Positions 8,566 to 15,196 of a stretch of DNA of 15,483 nucleotides are shown here, one piece after another; the stretch's first letter is position 1, and each line of letters starts with the position of its first letter. Made by a program: the position numbers and the translations under genes. The notes beneath the pieces are model-generated. The model searched no databases. It was not told the DNA's origin and saw nothing but the letters and a program-made list of their open reading frames with translations. This DNA comes from Bacteroides sp. (GTDB lineage Bacteria > Bacteroidota > Bacteroidia > Bacteroidales > Bacteroidaceae), in NCBI GenBank assembly GCA_030151885.1, contig JASLCG010000070.1, positions 1-15,483 of the forward strand, given 5' to 3'.

Positions 8566-10614
8566 ATGAAAAAGAAATTGTCTTTTTTAACTGCATTCCT
8601 TTTTATAGCAATTTCTGCTATGGGACAGCACAATCTTTTCAGTAAGTACGAGCGTGTATTAACTTTACCTAAAAGTTATGTGTGTTATAAAACTACTGAC
8701 AAGATTAAAATTGATGGTAAATTAAAAGAAAACGCTTGGGCAAAAGCTAAACCTACAGATTCTTTTATAGATATTAGTGGAGCTGACTTCCCTAACCCTA
8801 AGTACGATACACAAGTAAAAATGTTGTGGGATGACAATTATTTTTATGTCGGAGCTGTTCTTGAGGAAGATGATATCAAAGCTAAACTAACAAAGAGAGA
8901 TACCATAATATATCACGATAACGATTTTGAGGTATTTATTGATCCTGATGGCGATGGCTTAAATTACTTCGAAATAGAAAATAATGCACGTGGAGTTATT
9001 TTTGACCTGATGTTGGAAAAAGCATATCGTTCTGGTGGAAGATTTATGATTCAATGGGATTGCCCTGGTTTAAAGCTAGCTGTTCATCGTGTTGGTACAC
9101 TGAACAATTCTAAAGATAAAGATAAGTTTTGGAGTGTAGAAATGGCTATTCCTCACGAAGCACTTACGTTAGACTTTAACAATCCTCTAAAGGCTGGAAA
9201 TACATGGAGAGTAAACTTCTCTAGAGTACAATGGCTTAAAGAAAAAGGACCTGAAGAAAATTGGGTGTGGTCTGCTACTGGAAAAGTTGATATGCACATG
9301 CCTGATAGATGGGGATTTGTTTACTTCTCTGATAAAACTGTAGGAGAAGGTACTGAAGAGTTTGTTTATCCATATAATATGGATGCTTACAAACTACTTT
9401 GGGCTATGTTTTATGCACAGCTAGACAACTATAGTAGTAATAAAAATTATCTAAGATCAGTAGAAAACTTCTTCTTAACAGATGTTGAGACTGCTAACCT
9501 ACCTAAAGATTCTAAAATAAATGTAGAGGCAACTACCAATACATTTAGAATGTCTATTTCTATTCCAGAAAAGAATGTCATGTATGTAGTGAATCAGGAT
9601 GGAAAATTTACTGTAGAGAAAGTTCCTGCTAAAGAGGTTAAGAACTGGCTATGGGCGCACATCAATAAAAACAAATCTGAAAAAGAGTATAAGGAGTGGC
9701 TTAAACTATTAAAAGAATCTGGCATAAGTGGTGTTATGTACGAAGGTTATGATGAGAATCTATACCGATGGACGAAAGAAGCTGGCCTTGAAGCACACTA
9801 CTGGAAGTGGACTATGAATCGCCGCGAGTTACTAGATAGTAAACCTGAATGGTTTGCAGTGAATAGAAAGGGTGAGTCTTCTCATGATAAACCAGCGTAT
9901 GTAGATTACTACCGATTCCTATGCCCTAATCATGAAGGTGTAGCTGAGTATATTGCAGAATCATATATAAAGGATGCGAACCTTCCTTATGTTGATGGTG
10001 TGCATTTAGACTATGTTCGCTTCCCTGATATTGTACTTCCTGTAAGCCTATGGAAGAACTATGGTATTGAGCAGACTAAAGAGCTACCTGAGTATGACTA
10101 TTGCTACTGTGATGTATGCCGTGAAAAGTTTAAAGCTCAAACAGGAGTAGATCCTCTAGATATTAAATACCCAATGGAAAATCAATCGTGGATAAATTTC
10201 CGTTTAGATGGCATTACTCGCGTTGTTGATAAAATTACAAAAGCTATTAAAGCCGATAATAAACGTATATCTGGAGCTGTCTTCCCAGGCCCTTCAATGG
10301 CAAAGAAAATGGTTAGACAAGATTGGGGTAACTGGTACCTTGATGCATATTATCCAATGATTTACAACGGTTTTTACTATGAAGGCCCAGAGTGGATTGG
10401 CCGTTCTGTTAAAGAAAGTGTTGAGACTATTAATGGAAAAGCTAAAATCTATGCTGGATTAATGTTTCCTGACATTAAAGAAAACTTTGAAAAGGCTTTA
10501 GATGAAGCTTTTAATAATGGAGCTTCGGGAGTATCTTTTTTTGATGGTCCTGATACTGAATACCTTCATAGATTGAAAAAATACCTTGATGAAAAAGGTT
10601 ATATAGTAAAATGA
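8566..10614 (+). CDS. Secreted CBM9-like plus GHL10-like TIM-barrel protein
   Basis: A 682-aa exported protein with signal peptide MKKKLSFLTAFLFIAISAMG before Gln. Residues about 43-255 look like a CBM9-like beta-sandwich: KIKIDGKLKENAWAKA, then VKMLWDDNYFYVGAVLEEDD, DNDFEVFIDPDGDG, WSVEMAIPHEAL, NFSRVQW and MPDRWGFVYFS. This pattern is shared with CBM9-type and related carbohydrate-binding domains. Residues about 375-680 look like a glycoside-hydrolase-like TIM barrel of the GHL10/DUF187 or GHL6 kind: SGISGVMYEGYDE, the signature VDGVHLDYVRFPD (476-488) with D482, a cysteine cluster CYCDVC (C513, C515, C518), then LDAYYPMIYNGFY and GASGVSFFDGPD. Catalytic activity and substrate are unproven. 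Because it is cotranscribed with a fucosidase, a fucose-containing glycan is a reasonable guess. The cysteine cluster could bind a metal or form disulfides in the periplasm. The frame is intact throughout. Confidence 0.78.
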   Translation: MKKKLSFLTAFLFIAISAMGQHNLFSKYERVLTLPKSYVCYKTTDKIKIDGKLKENAWAKAKPTDSFIDISGADFPNPKYDTQVKMLWDDNYFYVGAVLEEDDIKAKLTKRDTIIYHDNDFEVFIDPDGDGLNYFEIENNARGVIFDLMLEKAYRSGGRFMIQWDCPGLKLAVHRVGTLNNSKDKDKFWSVEMAIPHEALTLDFNNPLKAGNTWRVNFSRVQWLKEKGPEENWVWSATGKVDMHMPDRWGFVYFSDKTVGEGTEEFVYPYNMDAYKLLWAMFYAQLDNYSSNKNYLRSVENFFLTDVETANLPKDSKINVEATTNTFRMSISIPEKNVMYVVNQDGKFTVEKVPAKEVKNWLWAHINKNKSEKEYKEWLKLLKESGISGVMYEGYDENLYRWTKEAGLEAHYWKWTMNRRELLDSKPEWFAVNRKGESSHDKPAYVDYYRFLCPNHEGVAEYIAESYIKDANLPYVDGVHLDYVRFPDIVLPVSLWKNYGIEQTKELPEYDYCYCDVCREKFKAQTGVDPLDIKYPMENQSWINFRLDGITRVVDKITKAIKADNKRISGAVFPGPSMAKKMVRQDWGNWYLDAYYPMIYNGFYYEGPEWIGRSVKESVETINGKAKIYAGLMFPDIKENFEKALDEAFNNGASGVSFFDGPDTEYLHRLKKYLDEKGYIVK

Positions 10615-10640
10615 TATATACTATACACTAAAACTCTACA

Positions 10641-10675
10641 TAAGGTTGCTTTAATTAAAGCAACCTTATTTTTTT
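10641..10675 (+). terminator. Intrinsic terminator of the fucosidase operon
   Basis: A perfect 28-base palindrome (arms TAAGGTTGCTTTAA and its complement, 10641-10668) is followed by an unbroken T run to 10675. It starts 27 bases after the stop codon of the second gene. Confidence 0.92.
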
Positions 10676-10685
10676 ATATAAAATA

Positions 10686-10718
10686 AGCCTCAACGTGAAG
10701 TCACTTCAAGTTGAGGCT
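10686..10718. terminator. Second hairpin, candidate minus-strand terminator
   Basis: AGCCTCAAC (10686-10694) pairs with GTTGAGGCT (10710-10718). After one G/A mismatch, TGAAGT pairs with ACTTCA around a single C. The plus-strand continuation is not T-rich. The minus-strand continuation is TTATTTTATAT, so the hairpin may stop leftward transcription coming from the minus-strand gene at 11501-12007. Confidence 0.45.
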
Positions 10719-11500
10719 AGATCAAGTAATTTATAAAGAAATGCAAAAAATTAATTCAGTATTATATACTCTCACCTATTGAAAACTGGTTAAATAATAA
10801 ATCAATTTATCACTTTATTCTATTTAGAATAAGTAATAATTAAAGAATATATAATCATATACTTAATTAATGCTATAAGTAAAAGAGTAGTAAATACTCT
10901 TTCACCCCTTAACGAACAATTTAAAATTATCACTTTTTATTAAGATGTAGATACTTTGTAGTGTTTATTAAATATAAAGTTTCATTTTTAACGTTTTAAT
11001 ATTACAAACATCTTTTAAATCGTAATAATCAGCATTAAAGTACCAATAAAACAGTATATAATTTCAAAAACAACAAACTAACAACTATGGAAAAATAATA
11101 GGCTATCAGTAAAAAAGCACAGAGTAAACTAAATGAAATATAAAGCTATACGCTATGCATTATAGCGTAAAAGAAGTTAGACTTGAATAGATTAAAATCA
11201 AGTCGTTAGATTAATTAATATGAAGTGATTGATATATCTTATCGTCAAGCTTAAGCATTAGCCATACAATAAGATTAAAGTTATATATTTCTATTCTTCA
11301 TAGAAAAGCCTAAAATCTGTATCTTGACCTGTGGAGTAAATAAAGAATTGAAACCAGACCATTATAGTCTAACTTAGGAACATGGTTATATTCAGTTAAA
11401 AATTTAGTAGTTGAAATTCTATTTTATAACTGAATAAGTAATTACTACTTATACAAAAACAGTACATTAATAAAGCACCAATAAGTTAATATGCTTAAAA
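10719..11500. other. Hairpin-rich noncoding stretch, no convincing gene
   Basis: About 780 bases of strongly AT-rich sequence with frequent stops in all frames I read. It contains several clear inverted repeats: AAAGAGTA/TACTCTTT (10882-10902), TACGCTAT/ATAGCGTA with a 5-base loop (11149-11169), GACTTGA/TCAAGTC (11180-11204), ATTCAGTTA/TAACTGAAT (11390-11435) and ATAAGTA/TACTTAT (about 11434-11452). A good TAnnTTTG promoter was not found on the plus strand. It could be the long 3' region of the minus-strand gene, a noncoding RNA locus or decayed sequence. I recognise no RNA family. Confidence 0.4.
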
Positions 11501-12007
11501 CTACTGAATGTTTATTTCATAAGTATTAGCTACATATATATTATTTATGACCATTTCTGATGGTAGTATTGCCTCTTTGCCTTTAATACCAAGAAAGCCT
11601 AGCCCGATGCCTGGTAATACAGTTACTCCTAACCCTACACCTAAACCTATAGCTAGGCCTTTTTTGCTCTGCCCTACTATCTTTTTATTGCCACGCAACA
11701 ATATCACCCTTCCATCTACAGCTGTAGTACTAATAAAATTAATATTAAGATTACCAGGTCTTCCTACGCCTTTAGCCTTTTTACGATCTACACTGTAAAA
11801 TACAGGTGTTCCACTTTTTATTAAGACTTCACCTTGAGGAGTGCATACATCATAAAGGATTTGTACAACACCATCAAGATCATACTTACTTGATATAACA
11901 TCCTTAGTAACTAAAGTAACCTGTGTTCCATTGTCTAATCTTTCAGCTTGAGAGTTAAGCGTACTTAAATATATAAAAAACAGTAGTATGATGTAATTTT
12001 TGTTCAT
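11501..12007 (-). CDS. Small exported protein of unknown function with glycine-rich segment
   Basis: This 168-aa protein begins with a Sec signal (NKNYIILLFFIYLSTLNSQA, probable cleavage after residue 21). The mature part has a beta-rich region: GTQVTLVT, then GEVLIKSGTPVFYSVDRKKAKGVGRPG and NINFISTTAVDGRVILLRG. It is followed by a hydrophobic glycine-repeat stretch, GLAIGLGVGLGVTVLPGIGLG (117-137), which could insert in or associate with a membrane, and then a short KGKEAILPS tail segment. A 'GTPV...AKG.GRPG...F.STTAVDG..I.L.G' layout is one I associate with uncharacterised Bacteroidetes envelope proteins. No enzymatic motif is visible. The gene is monocistronic with its own -7 element, and the nearest candidate terminator is far downstream (10686-10718). 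It lies divergent to the LRR gene. Confidence 0.7.
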   Translation of the reverse strand: MNKNYIILLFFIYLSTLNSQAERLDNGTQVTLVTKDVISSKYDLDGVVQILYDVCTPQGEVLIKSGTPVFYSVDRKKAKGVGRPGNLNINFISTTAVDGRVILLRGNKKIVGQSKKGLAIGLGVGLGVTVLPGIGLGFLGIKGKEAILPSEMVINNIYVANTYEINIQ

Positions 12008-12035
12008 AATATATTGGGCATTAAAAATGTTATCT

Positions 12036-12043
12036 CAAAGATA
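12036..12043 (-). promoter_or_regulatory. -7 promoter element of the small exported protein gene
   Basis: On the minus strand this reads TATCTTTG, matching TAnnTTTG, 28 bases upstream of the ATG at 12007. The predicted leader is about 20 bases. Confidence 0.6.
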
Positions 12044-12316
12044 TTACTTAAATTAAATCTACCAGACATTTTCTATTCCAGAATGTCAGCTAGAAGTCAA
12101 TTTTAACACAAAATAAATCCAACTATTAACTTTATAAGTTATATTTGAAAAGAAAATTTATTGTTTATTTAAGTTCTTAAAGCATAGAAAATAAAAAATA
12201 TTCTTTTTTTATTCTTTTAAAGAACTTATTTACTTACTTTTACACAATATTGCTTTGTGTAAGTATTTAACAGCAATATATAAATTAAAACTCACATACA
12301 TAAATGCAGTAATATA
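12044..12316. promoter_or_regulatory. Divergent intergenic region with two inverted repeats; probable LRR-gene promoter
   Basis: The region separates the divergent 168-aa and LRR genes. TAAGTTCTT (12170-12178) pairs with AAGAACTTA (12220-12228) around an A/T-tract-rich loop. Closer to the LRR gene, TTACACAA (12240-12247) and TTGTGTAA (12255-12262) form an 8-base inverted repeat. TTGCTTTG (12250-12257), a one-mismatch version of TAnnTTTG, straddles the spacer and the right arm. That placement is what a repressor operator overlapping a -7 element would look like, about 60 bases before the start codon. No activity is proven. Confidence 0.4.
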
Positions 12317-13219
12317 ATGATGAAACGGAGTGCTTTAACCTACCTTTTATTTATTTGTTTTACTTGGGCAGCATATGGCCAGACAAAATATAAAAATCCG
12401 CCATTTGATGGTCAAGAGGCGTGGCTAAGAGAGATTTCGCCAGAAGAAATGGCGCTCGGGCCACTTGTTATTAACCAAGACTGGATGCAAAGAGATTCGT
12501 TGACCTACCTAAGATTTGTAGATGAACAACAAACAATAATGTTATATGGTACGGACTCAATCCCTGAATGGATTTCAAACTTTAAAAATCTAAAGTTCTT
12601 ATGTGCAATGCCTAGTGCTCATATAAAAGCTATACCACAACAAATAGGCAACATCCCGCAATTAGAGAATTTAGTTCTATTGGAAAGTAGATTAAGTGAA
12701 ATACCTAAATCATTTAAAAAACTAAATAATCTGAAGCATCTAAACTTAGTTGGAGATGGAAAATGTGTTTTCCCTAATGATATTGCTAATTTAGACTCAG
12801 TAGAATCTATATTCCTAGCTAACTTTTCTAAAATACCAGAAGAGATTTTCGCTATTAAAAGCTTAAAAAGATTGTACTTGTTTAGAAATAACATAACATC
12901 AATACCCGAAAGCATCAAAAACTTAGTTAATCTTGAAGAGTTAAACCTTGAAGGAAATCCTATATATGAATTACCTAGTGTAGTTTTTGAACTTCCAAAG
13001 CTTGCAAATATAAGTGTGGACAAAGACAATATTAAGGATGAAAGATTTAAGGAAAAACTTAAAGAAGAATTAAAGGGTAATCAAGGCGTACAGAGAGAAC
13101 GTCTTAGAAAATTACAAGATATAGAGCGTAAGAAAATTTTCGAAAAAATGAGAGACCAAGAAGAGTCTAAGAGAAAATTAAGAAAGCATATAAAAGCTTA
13201 TTACGAAGATGAAAAGTAG
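12317..13219 (+). CDS. Exported leucine-rich-repeat protein with charged C-terminal helix
   Basis: A 300-aa protein starting at the first of two adjacent ATGs (12317 or 12320). The signal peptide (KRSALTYLLFICFTWAAYG, cleavage probably before Gln22) sends it to the periplasm or beyond. There is no lipobox. Residues about 80-235 carry seven leucine-rich repeats of 21-24 residues with the consensus 'IP..i..l..L..L.L', marked by IPEWI, IPQQI, IPKSF, FPNDI, IPEEI, IPESI and LPSVV. The fourth repeat is slightly divergent (GDGKCVFPNDI). The last 60 residues are highly charged Lys/Glu/Arg and probably form a long helix or coiled coil. LRR proteins usually bind other proteins; no enzymatic domain is visible. 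It is a single-gene transcription unit ending directly at a strong hairpin. Confidence 0.85.
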   Translation: MMKRSALTYLLFICFTWAAYGQTKYKNPPFDGQEAWLREISPEEMALGPLVINQDWMQRDSLTYLRFVDEQQTIMLYGTDSIPEWISNFKNLKFLCAMPSAHIKAIPQQIGNIPQLENLVLLESRLSEIPKSFKKLNNLKHLNLVGDGKCVFPNDIANLDSVESIFLANFSKIPEEIFAIKSLKRLYLFRNNITSIPESIKNLVNLEELNLEGNPIYELPSVVFELPKLANISVDKDNIKDERFKEKLKEELKGNQGVQRERLRKLQDIERKKIFEKMRDQEESKRKLRKHIKAYYEDEK

Positions 13220-13268
13220 ATAATACAAAATGGGCTGTTAATTTAATTAACAGCCCATTTTGTATTAT
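13220..13268. terminator. Perfect 23-bp-arm palindromic terminator after the LRR gene
   Basis: Two perfect 23-base arms (TGGGCTGTTAAT core, extended outward by ATAATACAAAA/TTTTGTATTAT) flank a TTA loop. The repeat begins at the base right after the LRR stop codon. The A/T flanks give a T-rich tail on both strands, so it can serve the convergent minus-strand acetyltransferase gene as well. The following 169 bases to 13437 hold nothing else that I can identify. Confidence 0.88.
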
Positions 13269-13437
13269 AGTAAGATATATATTAAATCCTGGAATAGATT
13301 AATTCTAAAAGCCTTTAAACTAATCTACTTCTTTACTAATCGTACACTTGCAGCCTCTTTACATCAAGCTTTTCACGCTCTTTATAAGAGAAATCCTAGA
13401 ACTTTATAAATGCTTTAAATTCAGTAATCCACTTTAT

Positions 13438-14292
13438 TTAATCTACAAGTGGCAAGATCATTTCTTTTCTAATAGCCAACTGTTTTAATCCTAACTCTGA
13501 TATAAAAGTTTGAGTCGATATAGCTGTTTTATCGACATTCCAGAAATACATATCACGAGAATGAGTATTTACAACATGATGGATTAAAGCTTTAGCTACT
13601 CCTTTATGCCTAGACTCTGGCTCTACAGCTAGTTGCAAAGCTTCTTTCGTGACAGGATTATATACAATATACCCTATCAATTGATTATTAATAAAAGCAC
13701 CATAAATAAACACATAGTCAATCAGTTTTTCTACTGCTGCCATTCCATTTTTCCAGGATGGGTAATAGCTCCAAAAGGATTCAAAAAGTTTCCAATCACG
13801 ATCAACAAGAATCTTAACATCAACAGCTCCATCATACGTAAACCGCTGTATGCTACCACCATAACAAATCATGTTTTTTTGTGGTCTAAAACCCAAGTCT
13901 AAAAAGACTTTATAAGCTATCTGATTTGACTCCGTAACCTCCAGCAATAGTTGAGTGATTCCCTCTTTTTTTAATATTGGCAGAATGTAGTTAAACATCT
14001 GTTTTGCAAGGTCTCTATCACGCGCATCAGGAAGTACACCTATTCCACTAATATAACCTGTTATCTTACCATCATACTTTCCAAAACCTATTAACAAGAA
14101 ACCTTTTAAATTACCCGATTCATCAAAAGCACCTGCAGATAAATCCAACTCAATATTATCATTTAGTAATAACATTGTAAATAGTTTTTCATCATATTCT
14201 TTCGCAGGAATTTTACCTTCATAAGATAAATTATACACATTTAAAAGTGTTTTCTCATCAAGGTTCTTCAGTGTAGAAATACTATATTTCAT
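13438..14292 (-). CDS. Tandem GNAT-fold acetyltransferase-like protein
   Basis: This 284-aa cytosolic protein is built of two GNAT (GCN5-related N-acetyltransferase) folds. The N-terminal copy (about 1-150) has the acetyl-CoA-loop region GIGVLPDARDRDLAKQMF (83-100). There the expected R-x-x-G-x-A is R91-D-R-D94-L-A96, with Asp in place of the key glycine; LLLEVTESNQIAYKVFLDLGF (115-135) is a standard GNAT motif B region. The C-terminal copy (about 155-284) keeps an intact loop, AVEPESRHKGVAKAL (R228 to A233). So the second domain is probably the catalytic one, while the first may be structural or use a different pocket. Substrate unknown; tandem GNATs include mycothiol synthase and antibiotic-modifying enzymes, but nothing here points to those. 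It stands alone, and no good TAnnTTTG was found upstream. Confidence 0.82.
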   Translation of the reverse strand: MKYSISTLKNLDEKTLLNVYNLSYEGKIPAKEYDEKLFTMLLLNDNIELDLSAGAFDESGNLKGFLLIGFGKYDGKITGYISGIGVLPDARDRDLAKQMFNYILPILKKEGITQLLLEVTESNQIAYKVFLDLGFRPQKNMICYGGSIQRFTYDGAVDVKILVDRDWKLFESFWSYYPSWKNGMAAVEKLIDYVFIYGAFINNQLIGYIVYNPVTKEALQLAVEPESRHKGVAKALIHHVVNTHSRDMYFWNVDKTAISTQTFISELGLKQLAIRKEMILPLVD

Positions 14293-14684
14293 CTTATAAA
14301 ATCATTATAAAATACATTCTTAAATAGAATGTATTATTCTGACATAAAGCAGAATATCTTTTAAACGTTAACCTACATTACACACTCAATTTTCTTTGTT
14401 ATTTAAAGGTATATTGTAGATATATATACTAAAAGAGATCTTATTTATTAATAAAAGACCCCTCTATTAGAATTTATAAAAATAGCATAAAAATAGAATA
14501 TTAGCCCTTTTTAGTTACTATTATTGCTATAGACAGAGTTATCTATAGTGATGTATTACAAATACTTTTCCATATACGTTGTTTAATAGACGAAAGAAGA
14601 TGCAAATAATACTTTTTCAAGCTAAACTAGTAACTTGACAGATATAATATAGAGTTTAAAATCACTCCGAGATAATAATATCCC
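14293..14684. other. Intergenic region between divergent GNAT genes, with leader palindrome
   Basis: AT-rich, without a gene. A perfect 10-base inverted repeat, AATACATTCT/AGAATGTATT with a 5-base loop, sits at 14311-14335, 19 bases upstream of the tandem-GNAT start codon (14292). It may be a transcript hairpin over the translation start region or a protein-binding site. CTATAGA/TCTATAG (14527-14533, 14542-14548) is a weaker repeat. The rest shows nothing recognisable. Confidence 0.45.
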
Positions 14685-14692
14685 TACCTTTG
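14685..14692 (+). promoter_or_regulatory. -7 promoter element abutting the GNAT start codon
   Basis: TACCTTTG is identical to the prs -7 element. It ends only 4 bases before the ATG at 14697. With a normal start site 5-8 bases downstream, the mRNA would begin at or just after the A of the ATG, implying a leaderless transcript. Confidence 0.62.
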
Positions 14693-14696
14693 CAGT

Positions 14697-15164
14697 ATGA
14701 ATAAAGAGCTTACATATAAACTAGTTGACTTTACAGAAGAACTGATATCTTTATTACTTCTTGCAGACGAAAGCACTGAAGCTATAAATAAATACCTTCC
14801 CTACTGCACTCTACTAGTTGGTTATGACCGTAACAATAAACCCAAGGCTATTATGGCTCTTTACCCCAAAAGTAATACTCAAATTGAAATTAAAAATATT
14901 GCAGTACATACTACCCTACAATCTCATGGTATTGGTAGTTATTTATTAAGCTATGCTAAAAGATATGCAGTACTAAATCACTTCAAAACTCTTTTAGTTG
15001 GAACGGGTGATGTTAACTATCGACAAATAAATTTTTATACAAAAAACGGCTTTAAGACTCACTCTGTAAGAAAAAACTTCTTTTTAGATAATTACAAGAA
15101 ACCAATATATGACGATGGTAAACAGTTAGTAGATATGGTTGTATTAGAGTATAAAATAAGATGA
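14697..15164 (+). CDS. GNAT-family N-acetyltransferase, YvbK-like
   Basis: A 155-aa single-domain cytosolic acetyltransferase using acetyl-CoA. The acetyl-CoA-binding motif A is intact: IEIKNIAVHTTLQSHGIGSYLL (63-84), with Q75-S-H-G78-I-G80. It is followed by LLVGTGDVNYRQINFYTKNGFK (99-120), the motif-B region with an N/Q...FY..NGF pattern. The C-terminal NFFLDNYKKPIYDDGKQLVDMVVLEYK (127-153) resembles the end of Bacillus YvbK-type GNATs as I recall them. The substrate is unknown. The start at 14697 is fixed by the first beta strand (LTYKLV at 5-10) and by the absence of another Met until residue 53. The stop TGA (15162-15164) lies inside the downstream terminator stem. Confidence 0.86.
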   Translation: MNKELTYKLVDFTEELISLLLLADESTEAINKYLPYCTLLVGYDRNNKPKAIMALYPKSNTQIEIKNIAVHTTLQSHGIGSYLLSYAKRYAVLNHFKTLLVGTGDVNYRQINFYTKNGFKTHSVRKNFFLDNYKKPIYDDGKQLVDMVVLEYKIR

Positions 15165-15189
15165 GGTTCAAAATAAATTTTGAACCTCA
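15162..15189. terminator. Bidirectional terminator between convergent acetyltransferase genes
   Basis: TGAGGTTCAAAAT (15162-15174) and its perfect complement (15177-15189) are separated by AA. The left arm begins with the GNAT stop codon, and the right arm ends 7 bases before the stop of the minus-strand gene at 15197. On the plus strand the tail (CTCTGTTTTATT) is moderately T-rich; on the minus strand the tail is TCTTATTTTAT. Confidence 0.8.
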
Positions 15190-15196
15190 CTCTGTT

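Noticed and set aside
11087..11365. Possible decayed coding region beginning with an ATG at 11087
   Set aside because: The frame has stops at the fourth and fifth codons and many more after. Some stretches read like protein, but no family could be recognised, so it is not annotated as a pseudogene.
14635..14649. TTGACA followed by TATAAT
   Set aside because: Looks like sigma70 boxes, but the spacing is only 3 bases. The organism uses TAnnTTTG, and such an element is present at the right place downstream.
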